Below, piece after piece: positions 8,389-16,471 of a stretch of 36,124 nt of DNA. Position 1 is the stretch's first letter. Each line of letters starts with the position of its first letter. Source of the stretch: Bacteroidota bacterium (GTDB lineage Bacteria; Bacteroidota; Bacteroidia; Chitinophagales; Chitinophagaceae). Location: positions 1 to 36,124 of the forward strand of contig JABDFW010000030.1 in the NCBI GenBank assembly GCA_013286305.1. Reading direction: 5' to 3'. A model generated the notes under the pieces. The model saw nothing but the letters and a program-made list of their open reading frames with translations, searched no databases and was not told where the DNA came from. A program made the translations under genes and the position numbers.

Positions 8389-9696
8389 TTATTTTCCGGT
8401 AAGCAATGATATCAGCCAATAATAATCATTTCTTTTCCATTTAAAAAAATCAACCCAGCTTATTGAATAATCTTTATAGAACTGGAGTAAGGAATATAAC
8501 AGGTTAACAAAATACCCCACAGCACTAACAGTTGCCGCAGCAATTATTCCATATACCGGTACAAAAAAATAGTCGCCTGTTATCACTACTATCAAAGCAA
8601 CAGAAGCACCTGCCACATTTACTCTTAAATTTCCTTTGCCCGAAAAATAAGCTGATAACAAAGCCAATACAGAAAGGCAAAAGATACCGGGTAGTATAAT
8701 TATAAAAGGAAGCTGCATGCGGTCAAAAGTTTCCCCAAAAACAAGTATAAATATCTGCTTTCCAAACACAGCGGTAATTACAAGGATAAATAAAAAAAAC
8801 TGTGATAATAGCCTGGCTATTGTCATTACCGATGCATTTAGCTCAAGCCTGTCTGCACCGCTGGCTGATTTTGGAAAAATCACACTTGCAATAATTTGAG
8901 GAACGATCAGTAATAATTGACCCAGTTTAGAAACCTGGATATAATTTCCAAGATCGCTGCTGGTACAAACAGGGCTGTTGTGAACAAACCAGTAATCCAC
9001 GCGGTAAACAAGAAAGAAAATAACATTTGCGGCTAAAGCAATAAGGGAATACCTGCCCAGCCTTGTCAATTCCTTAATAGAAGGTATGGCAAATTGCTGC
9101 CAGCTTTTATTTTTAATGATGAAGGCAATAGCTAAAAAAACACCCTGGATAAAAAATACCGAAAAGTAGCGGTATAAAACGATGTTGGTAAAGGAAGCAT
9201 TTGATGAATTGTTGCTAAAAGGAATGGTACAGGTAAAAGCGATATTAAGCAGGATAAGAATAAAATTTGACAGGAAAAAATTGCCCTGTGCATAAAATAG
9301 AACCGAGCAATAATTAGTAAGCAATAACCCCGTTGTATAACAAACAACAAAAAAACTGTAGGACATGATCATTTCTGCGGGACTATGCTTTACATAGAAC
9401 AGGTATAAAAAAGTGAAGATAAAAATAGACAAGCCTATTATAAAGCTCCATGCTACAGACAACCACAGTAGTTTATTATATGGGATGATCTTTCCCGACG
9501 CAAAGAAGGTAATACCGGATTCAAGGCTTAAACTCAGCAATAGCTGTATAAGAGAGAAAATATTAGTAAGATAATACAGGCTGCCTGCACCTGATGCTTT
9601 TAAAAACCGGGAAAGAAAAATATTCACCAGCAACATAGAAGCAAAATACAAGCTTCTCCATATAAGGCTTTGCGCCAATAATTTTTTAAAATTCAT
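8389..9696 (-). CDS. Polysaccharide flippase (MOP superfamily, Wzx-like)
   Basis: The 435-residue protein is hydrophobic throughout with about 12 predicted membrane helices. Its opening (LAQSLIWRSLYFASMLLVNI, then FLSRFLKASGAGSLYYLTNI) is the usual start of oligosaccharide flippases in the MOP/MATE superfamily. Such proteins flip undecaprenyl-linked oligosaccharides to the periplasmic face. The downstream GT4 gene (7 bases away) and the upstream tpiA (13 bases away) suggest one transcript. No cognate Wzy polymerase or ligase is in the window, so the system is either split or uses genes elsewhere. Confidence 0.88.
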   Translation of the reverse strand: MNFKKLLAQSLIWRSLYFASMLLVNIFLSRFLKASGAGSLYYLTNIFSLIQLLLSLSLESGITFFASGKIIPYNKLLWLSVAWSFIIGLSIFIFTFLYLFYVKHSPAEMIMSYSFFVVCYTTGLLLTNYCSVLFYAQGNFFLSNFILILLNIAFTCTIPFSNNSSNASFTNIVLYRYFSVFFIQGVFLAIAFIIKNKSWQQFAIPSIKELTRLGRYSLIALAANVIFFLVYRVDYWFVHNSPVCTSSDLGNYIQVSKLGQLLLIVPQIIASVIFPKSASGADRLELNASVMTIARLLSQFFLFILVITAVFGKQIFILVFGETFDRMQLPFIIILPGIFCLSVLALLSAYFSGKGNLRVNVAGASVALIVVITGDYFFVPVYGIIAAATVSAVGYFVNLLYSLLQFYKDYSISWVDFFKWKRNDYYWLISLLTGK

Positions 9697-9709
9697 TATG
9701 CACGTTTAC

Positions 9710-10471
9710 TTATTTAAGCGCATTAATAATAGCGGCAAACTCATCAGCTATTAATGATGCCCCGCCAACTAAACCGCCATCCACATCAGGCTGGGAAAAA
9801 AGCTCTTTGGCATTGCTTGCTTTTACGCTGCCACCATATAATATAGAAATGTTTTCAGCTACCTGGCTTCCATATTTTGACGCCAATACCGAGCGCAGGT
9901 AAGCCTGTATTTCCTGTGCCTGTGCACTGGTGGCTGTTTTACCTGTACCGATAGCCCATATAGGTTCATAGGCGATCACTATTTTTTGCAAAGCTTCTTC
10001 ATCCAGGTGAAATAGAGAATCTTCAAGTTGTTTTGCTACATATTCGTTTTGCGTACCTGCTTCCCGGATATTTAAAGGTTCGCCACAGCAGAATATAGGT
10101 GTGATGCGGTATTCAAGGCAAATATCTAATTTATCAGCCAGGAATTTATTACTCTCGGCAAAATATTCCCTGCGTTCTGAGTGGCCTATCACTACAAACT
10201 CAATACCAAGTGATTGAAGCATTTCAACAGATACTTCGCCGGTGTAAGCGCCCGATTTTTTGCTGTAACAGTTTTGCGCAGCAACAAATATATGCTGCAG
10301 ATGCTTTACTTTTTCCTGCGCCATGGCAAGATAAGGAAACGGTACTGCAAACACCACCTGCTGGTGGCCGGTTAAATTGTATGGCCTGCTTATAACATTA
10401 TCAAGTAATTGTTCTGCCTGTTGAAGTGTTAAATTCATTTTCCAGTTGGCTGCTGCTATTTGTTTTCTCAT
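9710..10471 (-). CDS. tpiA: Triosephosphate isomerase
   Basis: TpiA interconverts dihydroxyacetone phosphate and glyceraldehyde 3-phosphate in glycolysis and gluconeogenesis. All active-site landmarks are present: AANWKMN with N9 and K11, the electrophile His in VIGHSERR (H97), the catalytic base Glu in YEPIWAIGTGKTA (E169) with the flexible loop right after, and the phosphate-binding YGGSV near residue 210. The length of 253 residues is normal. The gene leads a tight run with the flippase and glycosyltransferase (13- and 7-base gaps); an operon with a housekeeping enzyme is likely opportunistic. Upstream DNA carries a TCCATAGTCC-type repeat. Confidence 0.98.
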   Translation of the reverse strand: MRKQIAAANWKMNLTLQQAEQLLDNVISRPYNLTGHQQVVFAVPFPYLAMAQEKVKHLQHIFVAAQNCYSKKSGAYTGEVSVEMLQSLGIEFVVIGHSERREYFAESNKFLADKLDICLEYRITPIFCCGEPLNIREAGTQNEYVAKQLEDSLFHLDEEALQKIVIAYEPIWAIGTGKTATSAQAQEIQAYLRSVLASKYGSQVAENISILYGGSVKASNAKELFSQPDVDGGLVGGASLIADEFAAIINALK

Positions 10472-10520
10472 AATGCGTTTAAGTTATATGTTGTTGTTTA
10501 GTTCATAGTTAATAGAAAAA

Positions 10521-10549
10521 TCCATAGTCCAAGGCCGATAGTCCATAGT
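10521..10549. repeat. Third TCCATAGTCC-type repeat
   Basis: The segment reads TCCATAGTCCAAGGCCGATA then GTCCATAGT, matching the arms at 4806-4833 and 4948-4982. It lies in the 133-base gap between tpiA and ggt. Confidence 0.6.
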
Positions 10550-10604
10550 AACAAGGATATATAATTGATCACCACTAACTTCTTCCTTATTGACTAAGAC
10601 CATA

Positions 10605-12329
10605 TCAGTATCCCGCGAGGCTATCATCGCCGCGGGAGTCTGCAGCAGCTTCACGTTTACCGTCAGGTAAAATTTTTATCAACTCTGTCCGGCCTATGGC
10701 GCCCCGGTTTTTACAAGTATAACCCATTTTTTCCAGGGCATCTTTAACGTCGGGCGAAAACCCTTTTTCAATGACCACTTCATCCGGCAGCCATTGGTGG
10801 TGAAACTTTGGTTTATTAACAGCATCTGCAGCACTCATATTATAATCAATCACATCCACAATACTTTGAAATACGGATGTGCAAATCGTTGTTCCGCCCG
10901 GCGTGCCAACAACCATAAAAGGTTTGCCATTTTTCAACACTAATGTAGGCGTCATGGAGCTGAGCATTCTTTTGCCCGGAGCTATTGCATTGGCATCGCC
11001 GCCAACCGCGCCAAACATATTGGGCACACCAGGCTTTACGCTAAAATCGTCCATCTCATCGTTCAGGAAAAACCCTGCGCCGCCCACCACTGTTTTGCTA
11101 CCATAACTGTTGTTAAGCGTGGTGGTTACGGCTGTCATATTTCCTTCTTCATCAATAATGCTTATGTGGGTGGTTTGGTCGCTTTCGTGCACCACACCGG
11201 CTGTTATGTTTTCACTTTTTGACGCGTGTGACGGGTCATAATCTTTCATTCTTTCAGCAAGGTAAGCATCACTCATCAGGGTTTTTTCAGGCACTTTCCA
11301 AAAATCGGGATCGCCCATGTGCTGCGCCCTGTCTGCATACGCGCGGCGCTCCACTTCTATCATCAATTGCGTGCTTTTTACCGATTCAAATCCATAACTG
11401 CTCATAGGATATTTTTCAATCATCTTAAGCATTTCAGCTATCAGCAGGCCACCGCTGCTTGGCGGTGGAAAGCTTACGATCTCATACCCACGGTAACTGA
11501 ATGTTATGGGGGGGCGTTCTTTAGCTACATAATTTTTAAGATCATCATAATTTAAAATCCCGTTGCCGCGTTTCATTTCTTCCACAATCAGTTTGGCTGT
11601 TTCCCCCTCATAAAACCCCTTGGCGCCATGATCCCTTATACGCTTAAGGGTAGCGGCAAGCTCAGGCTGGTATAATGTGTCGCCTTCTTTCCAGGGATCG
11701 CTTTTTACAAAGGCTGTGGGCTTTGTGTTGTATTTCAAAAATTCATTTTTAAGGCTGTTGAGTTCTCTTGCCGCCCGCGCAGAAATAGCATAGCCATTTT
11801 CAGCAAGGTCAATAGCTGGTTGTATCAGTTCGCTGAACGGCAGCTTCGCATATTTATGAATGGCAAACAAACCTGCAACCGTGCCCGGCACGCCTGAAGA
11901 TAAATGCCCGTCCTGTGAAAGATTTAATTGCGCGTTGCCATTTTTATCAAGGTACATATCCCTTGTTGCCTGTGATGAAGCTGTTTCACGAAAATCAATG
12001 GTTATTAATTTGCCATCACTTCTCCTTGCTGTTAAAAAACCGCCCCCGCCAAGATTACCTGCATCGGGATATACTACTGCCAGCGTTAGCTGCGTGGCTA
12101 TCATCGCATCAAAAGCATTACCACCTTTGCGCATAATAACAAGCCCTACTTCGCTTGCAATAGGGTGTGCGCTTGCAACACAAGCCTTGTTATAAGTAAC
12201 AGATTTTACAGATTGGTAATGGTATGGGTCAACCTGTTTGCCAACACCTACAATACTCCCGGCATTTTGTGCGAATGACGAAACAGCGGCACATAAAAGG
12301 ATGCCCGGTAAAATGAATTTAAGCTTCAT
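10605..12329 (-). CDS. ggt: Gamma-glutamyltransferase (periplasmic glutathione hydrolase)
   Basis: GGT hydrolyses or transfers the gamma-glutamyl group of glutathione in the periplasm. The precursor cleaves itself before a Thr that becomes the nucleophile; here this is T386 in DQTTHISIIDEEGN. Substrate-binding DFRETA (about 112-117) and the FFLNDEMDDF segment and glycine-rich PGGTTICTSV loop of the small subunit are intact. I set the start at 12329 because MKLKFILPGILLCAAVSSFA is a standard signal peptide. The frame continues 39 codons upstream, but that extension is not signal-like. The 574-residue length fits the family. A TACATTTG element directly precedes the chosen ATG, which supports it. 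Confidence 0.95.
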   Translation of the reverse strand: MKLKFILPGILLCAAVSSFAQNAGSIVGVGKQVDPYHYQSVKSVTYNKACVASAHPIASEVGLVIMRKGGNAFDAMIATQLTLAVVYPDAGNLGGGGFLTARRSDGKLITIDFRETASSQATRDMYLDKNGNAQLNLSQDGHLSSGVPGTVAGLFAIHKYAKLPFSELIQPAIDLAENGYAISARAARELNSLKNEFLKYNTKPTAFVKSDPWKEGDTLYQPELAATLKRIRDHGAKGFYEGETAKLIVEEMKRGNGILNYDDLKNYVAKERPPITFSYRGYEIVSFPPPSSGGLLIAEMLKMIEKYPMSSYGFESVKSTQLMIEVERRAYADRAQHMGDPDFWKVPEKTLMSDAYLAERMKDYDPSHASKSENITAGVVHESDQTTHISIIDEEGNMTAVTTTLNNSYGSKTVVGGAGFFLNDEMDDFSVKPGVPNMFGAVGGDANAIAPGKRMLSSMTPTLVLKNGKPFMVVGTPGGTTICTSVFQSIVDVIDYNMSAADAVNKPKFHHQWLPDEVVIEKGFSPDVKDALEKMGYTCKNRGAIGRTELIKILPDGKREAAADSRGDDSLAGY

Positions 12330-12333
12330 GAAA

Positions 12334-12341
12334 CAAATGTA
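12334..12341 (-). promoter_or_regulatory. Bacteroidota -7 element before ggt (TACATTTG)
   Basis: The minus strand reads TACATTTG ending 4 bases before the ggt ATG, implying a near-leaderless transcript and making the upstream-extended start unlikely. Confidence 0.45.
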
Positions 12342-12414
12342 GGAGTTTTGCCGGGTACACAGTGTATAAGGCAATAGACCCCTGAAGACAAATTTGATAC
12401 TTGACTGAGGATGA

Positions 12415-13181
12415 TCAGAACAGTGCGTCAAACGATCCGTTACCAATAACTTTTCGTAAACGGCCCTCCATGCTGTTGTACACTGTGTTATACAAAAAGT
12501 TGCCCATGCTTATCCGTTTTACACCAATAGCCGATAAAATTTCCAACGATGGCAGGCCGGCAACAGTCATGATATTTACCGGCAGCGTAGTGACAGCAAC
12601 CACTTTTCGTATATCGTTCTCATCTTCAATAAATGGTATAAAAATACCGCCCGCGCCGGCCTGCCCGAGGGCGGTTATCCTTCGGAGGGTTTCCTGTAGC
12701 GGGTTACAAAGGTTTAATAAAAAGGCATCCGTCCTGGCATTAATGAAGATGCATATATTATGCTCCTGCATTTTTGTCTTCAGGTAATTTATCCTCGCAG
12801 CAAAAACATCTACAGGTATTAATTCACCTGCAGATGTTTTTGAAGAGTCCTCTATATTTATACCGACAACTCCAAGCTTATAAAGGCTTGCAATATTCTC
12901 AAATATTTCAGCATCACTGCTGCCATAACCTGTTTCAATATCAACCGATAAAGGGATCTTTATATTTCTTATTATTCGTTCCACCACGTAAAGTAGTTCA
13001 GCAAAAGGTATTTTTTCACCATCCTCATATCCCAATGAATTTGCTATTGCCGCGCTTGAGGTGCCTATGGCTTTAATACCCGCTCTTTCACATATTTTGG
13101 CGCTGGCAACATTCCAGGCATTGCCTATTAAAAGCGGCTCTCCTGCTGATGAAGCTGTTTAAAAATTTGATAATTAGTCAT
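12415..13181 (-). pseudogene. PEP phosphomutase / isocitrate lyase family protein, one-base frameshift
   Basis: The main frame (13035 down to 12415, open upstream to 13158) encodes a (beta/alpha)8 enzyme of the isocitrate lyase/PEP mutase superfamily. Landmarks are LLIGNAWNVASAKICERAG, AIGTSSAAIANSLGYEDGEK, the metal-site strand SVDIETGYG and GVVGINIEDS. No ATG exists in that frame at the right place. The expected N-terminus, MTNYQIFKQLHQQ, is in another frame starting at ATG 13181 and stops after 17 codons at 13128-13130. The two frames overlap in 13131-13158. The total length of 767 bases is one short of 256 codons, as a single-base deletion would give. The lyase KRCGH loop is absent, so this is the PEPM/phosphonopyruvate hydrolase-like branch. 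Assembly error or translational shifting are the alternatives. Confidence 0.8.
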
Positions 13182-13272
13182 GGCAAAATTTGAAAATCAT
13201 CGTCATAGCAGGGCCATCACATGTTGATATGCAAATTATAAATATTGCTCTCCTTCATGTTCTCCTCCATCC

Positions 13273-13320
13273 CTTCTCCGCGAGGAGAAGCCCGCCCGGA
13301 TGATCGGTCGGACGGGGGGA
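13273..13320. repeat. Two GC-rich hairpins
   Basis: A perfect hairpin CTTCTCC-GCGA-GGAGAAG (13273-13290) is followed by a second, CCCGCCCG...CGGACGGG (about 13291-13316). They lie just beyond the 3' end of the minus-strand carboxymuconolactone decarboxylase-like gene and may terminate or protect its transcript, though no T tract follows. The wording resembles common intergenic palindromes of environmental bacteria. Confidence 0.55.
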
Positions 13321-13340
13321 TAGGGGATGAGGCGAAGTTT

Positions 13341-13784
13341 TTAATCAACCTCTGCAACCATGTGCATAGAGATCGCAATACGGTTCCAGCTATTAATAGT
13401 AACGATGGCAAAAATTACCTGTGCAAGCTTTTGCTCGCCCAATAGGGAATGCGCCTTGTTAAATACTTCATCTGAGACCCCATGCTGGGATATGTTCGTT
13501 ACCTCTTCCGTCAACTTTAAAACGGCCTGCTCTTCTTCTGTAAAAAATGGCGTTTCCCACCAGGCGCTTAATGCATAGAGCCTTTGTTCGGTTTCACCCA
13601 GTGCTCTTGCATCTTTTGTGTGGTAATTAATGCAGTATCCACAGCCGTTGATCTGCGAAGCCCTAATTCTTATCAGCTCTTTAAGTTTGGGGTCAAATGT
13701 AAAAGCGTTTACCTGTTTGTCAGATTCTGCCATGGCCTTATAAATACGTGGCTCTGCGGCATCAATGTTCATTCTCTTTTTCAT
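13341..13784 (-). CDS. Carboxymuconolactone decarboxylase / AhpD-like protein
   Basis: The 147-residue protein has the AhpD-like core motif C-x2-C-x3-H: C48, C51 and H55 in INGCGYCINYH. In AhpD this Cys pair is a thiol relay for peroxide reduction. The surrounding segments (DPKLKELIRIRASQ, and ALSAWWETPFFTEEEQAVLK) are those of the small CMD proteins in COG2128. It follows the DoxX gene after 9 bases on the same strand, a pairing seen often in bacteria and usually read as redox or quinone-related. The divergent MocR regulator probably controls both. The exact substrate is not known. Confidence 0.9.
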   Translation of the reverse strand: MKKRMNIDAAEPRIYKAMAESDKQVNAFTFDPKLKELIRIRASQINGCGYCINYHTKDARALGETEQRLYALSAWWETPFFTEEEQAVLKLTEEVTNISQHGVSDEVFNKAHSLLGEQKLAQVIFAIVTINSWNRIAISMHMVAEVD

Positions 13785-13793
13785 GTGTGTATT

Positions 13794-14222
13794 TTATTTT
13801 TTAAGTAATAATTCATCAAGGCTCCAGCGGTACCGGGGCATGGTGGCCAGCAGTAATGCGGAGGTGCAATCAACAAACACTGCATAATCCAATGGGGACT
13901 TTATACCAAAGGAATAGGTCATGGCTAATGCGAAAGAAAACGTAAGAACAGCGGAGCCCAAAGCAGCCCACCTTGTTTTATAACCGATGATCAGCAAAAC
14001 GGGCAAGGCTATTTCGAGCGTAGTTGCAGCAACTGCTAAAAATGGTATGACACCTGCAGGCGCAAATGAATTTACCTGTGCAGCATAAGCCATAAAGTTT
14101 TTCCAGTTGCCCCAGCCACCCGCTTTGCCCCAAAGCCCAAACCGGTCTGCAACGGGCGATAAAAAGTTGGCCGCTGTTGCCAGCCTTAGCAGTAGTATCG
14201 CAATATCTTGGTATTTTTTCAT
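13794..14222 (-). CDS. DoxX-family membrane protein
   Basis: The 142-residue product has four predicted membrane helices. The first begins RLATAANFLSPVADRFGLWG, which is the DoxX-type opening; the third and fourth are around GSAVLTFSFALAMTYSFG and TSALLLATMPRY. DoxX-family proteins are poorly defined inner-membrane proteins, some tied to thiosulfate:quinone oxidation or thiol stress. It is first of a two-gene unit with the AhpD-like gene. The 77-base gap to the divergent MocR regulator contains three TAGTCCA operator words. Confidence 0.85.
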   Translation of the reverse strand: MKKYQDIAILLLRLATAANFLSPVADRFGLWGKAGGWGNWKNFMAYAAQVNSFAPAGVIPFLAVAATTLEIALPVLLIIGYKTRWAALGSAVLTFSFALAMTYSFGIKSPLDYAVFVDCTSALLLATMPRYRWSLDELLLKK

Positions 14223-14253
14223 CTTGTTTGTTTCAACAAATTTCTATCTTTAT

Positions 14254-14297
14254 TGGACTACTTGTATAGTCCAGTTACAATAAATTAAATAGTCCAG
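14254..14297. promoter_or_regulatory. Putative MocR operator: inverted plus direct TAGTCCA repeats
   Basis: TGGACTA (14254-14260), a six-base spacer and TAGTCCA (14267-14273) form a perfect inverted repeat. A third word, TAGTCCAG (14290-14297), is a direct repeat of 14267-14274 at 23-base distance and ends 2 bases before the regulator ATG. The arrangement sits exactly between divergent genes, one being a MocR regulator. It suggests control of the DoxX unit and autorepression by covering the start region. Confidence 0.7.
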
Positions 14298-14299
14298 CT

Positions 14300-15763
14300 A
14301 TGATTGCGATAAAAGAACTTATCACTATAGATAAAACCTCGGATACCGCCATTTATTTGCAGGTGTCCAATGCCATCATTCATAATATCCGCCGCGGTTC
14401 TTTGCGCAGGGGTTTAAAGCTGCCCGGCAGCCGCGAGCTGGCAGGTATTTTACAGGTACACCGTAAAACCATGCTTGCCGCTTATGGTGAGTTGCTGGCA
14501 CAGGGCTGGATTGAAATGATACCCCGTAAAGGCACTTTTGTGGTGAAAGACCTCCCTGAGATAAAACCTACCAGGATAAAGAATGTAGAACCTTTGGCAA
14601 AGTATCCTGTAAAGACGATCTTTTCTATTGATGAAAAACGCTTTGCACCGTTTGGGCCATCCAATTTTCCTCCACCCGGCAAACTGGTTATTAATGACGG
14701 GTTTCCTGATGTGCGGCTTGCACCCTCAGAATTTTACATACGGGAATTAAGAAGTGTTGCAAAGCAGGGTGCCTTTAAAAAGTATAATATGTATGGCAGC
14801 GCAAAAGGTGCGCTTTATTTACGCGAAACGCTGTCTTCATTTCTTAGTGATACAAGGGGTTTGCCTATATCGGCGGAGAATATACTTATAACCAAAGGCG
14901 CGCAAATGGGCATTTACCTTGCTGCTCACCTATTAATTAAGCCGGGGGATAATGTGATAGTAGGGGAGCCCAGCTATTTTGCGGCTAACATCACTTTTCA
15001 ACAAGCCGGTGCAATTCTAAACCGCGTGCCGGTTGATGAATATGGAATTGATGTAGATAAGATTGAAGCCATTTGTAAAAAGAAAAAAATACGATTGTTG
15101 TATGTTATTCCACACCACCATCACCCCACCACCGTAACATTGATACCTGAAAGGCGCATCCGCCTGCTTGAACTGGCGGCTAACTATAAATTCGCGATAA
15201 TAGAAGATGATTACGATTATGATTTTCATTACACTAGTAACCCGGTATTGCCCATGGCAAGCCTCGATAACCATGGCAATGTTATTTATATTGGTACGCT
15301 TAGTAAAACGCTTGTTCCGGCAACGAGAGTGGGGTTTATGGTTGCGCCCGAGAACTTTATCAATACAGTATCACACTTAAGAAGGACGATAGACTGGCAG
15401 GGCGACAGCATGATGGAAGTGGCTATTGCCGGGCTATACAGAAATGGTACGATTGAAAGGCATATTAAAAAAGTGGTAAAGCTTTATCATGAACGCCGCG
15501 ATCATTTTTGCGCCTTATTAAAAGAGAAGATGGGCAGCCATATTTCTTTTAAAATACCAGATGGAGGAATGTCAGTATGGACGAAGTTTAACAAGGTTGA
15601 CCTGAAACTGGTAGCAGAACGGGCTGCAAAGAAAGGGTTATTAATGAGCGATGGCAGAATATACAATACCAATGCTGAATACAATGCAAGCAGGCTGGGG
15701 TTTGCATCGCTGAATTTAAAAGAACAGGATAAAGCGATTGAAATATTGAGTACGTGTATGTAG
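14300..15763 (+). CDS. MocR-type transcriptional regulator (GntR wHTH + PLP aminotransferase domain)
   Basis: MocR regulators join an N-terminal GntR winged helix to a fold-type I aminotransferase-like domain that binds PLP as effector. Residues about 10-80 are the winged helix (IYLQVSNAIIHNIRRGSL, then KLPGSRELAGIL). The aminotransferase part shows IIEDDYDYDF and the PLP-lysine motif YIGTLSKTL (about residue 336). At 487 residues the length is typical. The gene starts at an ATG overlapping nothing but preceded immediately by a TAGTCCAG operator word. It is divergent from DoxX/AhpD-like genes, its likely target. PdxR-like control of vitamin B6 genes is possible for the family, but no pdx gene is here. 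Confidence 0.95.
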   Translation: MIAIKELITIDKTSDTAIYLQVSNAIIHNIRRGSLRRGLKLPGSRELAGILQVHRKTMLAAYGELLAQGWIEMIPRKGTFVVKDLPEIKPTRIKNVEPLAKYPVKTIFSIDEKRFAPFGPSNFPPPGKLVINDGFPDVRLAPSEFYIRELRSVAKQGAFKKYNMYGSAKGALYLRETLSSFLSDTRGLPISAENILITKGAQMGIYLAAHLLIKPGDNVIVGEPSYFAANITFQQAGAILNRVPVDEYGIDVDKIEAICKKKKIRLLYVIPHHHHPTTVTLIPERRIRLLELAANYKFAIIEDDYDYDFHYTSNPVLPMASLDNHGNVIYIGTLSKTLVPATRVGFMVAPENFINTVSHLRRTIDWQGDSMMEVAIAGLYRNGTIERHIKKVVKLYHERRDHFCALLKEKMGSHISFKIPDGGMSVWTKFNKVDLKLVAERAAKKGLLMSDGRIYNTNAEYNASRLGFASLNLKEQDKAIEILSTCM

Positions 15764-15944
15764 AGAGATATAGAAATTGAAAAATAAACATCGTCATAGC
15801 GAAGCGCCTCATTGGCCATGGGGGATGGCATGCGCTGTGGCTATCTGACCAGACTCGCTATCACGTTCAGTTTTATCCTCTATTACTAAACGACGTTGCA
15901 GAAAGCGTACAACAATTAATACCCACACAAATTGTTGTATTGGT

Positions 15945-15952
15945 TAACTTTG
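15945..15952 (+). promoter_or_regulatory. Bacteroidota -7 promoter element (TAACTTTG)
   Basis: TAACTTTG lies 24 bases before the ATG of the rhodanese-like gene. The preceding 170 bases (15764-15935) contain another short inverted, repeat-like sequence beginning ATCGTCATAGC, a phrase also found at 13198-13208. Confidence 0.5.
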
Positions 15953-15976
15953 GATTCTTTTAAATAAACTAAGAAT

Positions 15977-16417
15977 ATGAAAATGTTGAGATGTATTTTA
16001 TCAGCTGGCCTTGTATTGCTAAGCCTGTCTTTATTTGCACAAAAACCAATTAACTGGACAAGCGATCAATTGATGCAGCCATCAACCCTGGCGCAAGCCT
16101 TACAAAACCATAAAGATGTACCGGTTATATTTTGTGTAGGCCCCGGCGCAGTAATCCCCGGCTCCGTCAATATCGGCCCTGCCAATGATGACGCCAATCT
16201 TGCCAAATTTAAAAAATCGTTAGGCGGCTTACCTAAAAATACCTCTCTTGTAATTTATTGCGGCTGCTGCCCGTTTGAACATTGCCCAAATGTGCGCCCC
16301 GCCATAGATGCATTAAAGCAGGCCGGGTTCACCAACTATAAACTGTTGAATTTAGAGCATAACATAAAAACGGATTGGCTGGATAAAGGTTACCCTAAAA
16401 TGAATAGCGGATCATAG
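15977..16417 (+). CDS. Exported rhodanese-like protein
   Basis: The 146-residue product starts with a signal peptide (CILSAGLVLLSLSLFAQ, cleavage about residue 22), so it acts in the periplasm. The remainder resembles a rhodanese homology domain: AVIPGSVNIGPA matches the region after CDC25-like motif A, and LVIYCGCCPFEHCPNV holds the active-site loop at about residues 92-106. Rhodaneses normally carry one Cys in a six-residue loop; here the loop has four cysteines (C95, C97, C98, C103), so metal binding or disulfide chemistry is conceivable. Known relatives in Bacteroidota are simply called rhodanese-like. A TAACTTTG promoter precedes it. It stands alone. Confidence 0.85.
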   Translation: MKMLRCILSAGLVLLSLSLFAQKPINWTSDQLMQPSTLAQALQNHKDVPVIFCVGPGAVIPGSVNIGPANDDANLAKFKKSLGGLPKNTSLVIYCGCCPFEHCPNVRPAIDALKQAGFTNYKLLNLEHNIKTDWLDKGYPKMNSGS

Positions 16418-16471
16418 GTTGGGTTTAATTTGTTATTTGTCGCTAAGGCCTCAGTAACACTATTGAAGCAT

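Noticed and set aside
11860-12195. Antisense 111-codon frame within ggt
   Set aside because: Shadow of the ggt coding frame, proline-rich and without a family.
12330-12446. 39-codon N-terminal extension of gamma-glutamyltransferase
   Set aside because: The signal peptide begins at the ATG at 12329, and a TACATTTG promoter element lies within the extension.
13131-13181. Programmed -1 frameshift in the PEP mutase family gene
   Set aside because: The A/T run at about 13159-13168 would shift into an immediate TAA, and the overlap region 13131-13158 holds no recognised slippery heptamer. A deletion or sequencing error is simpler.
13245-13445. Plus-strand 66-codon frame over GC-rich hairpins
   Set aside because: It is antisense to the AhpD-like gene and palindromic; no protein-like pattern.
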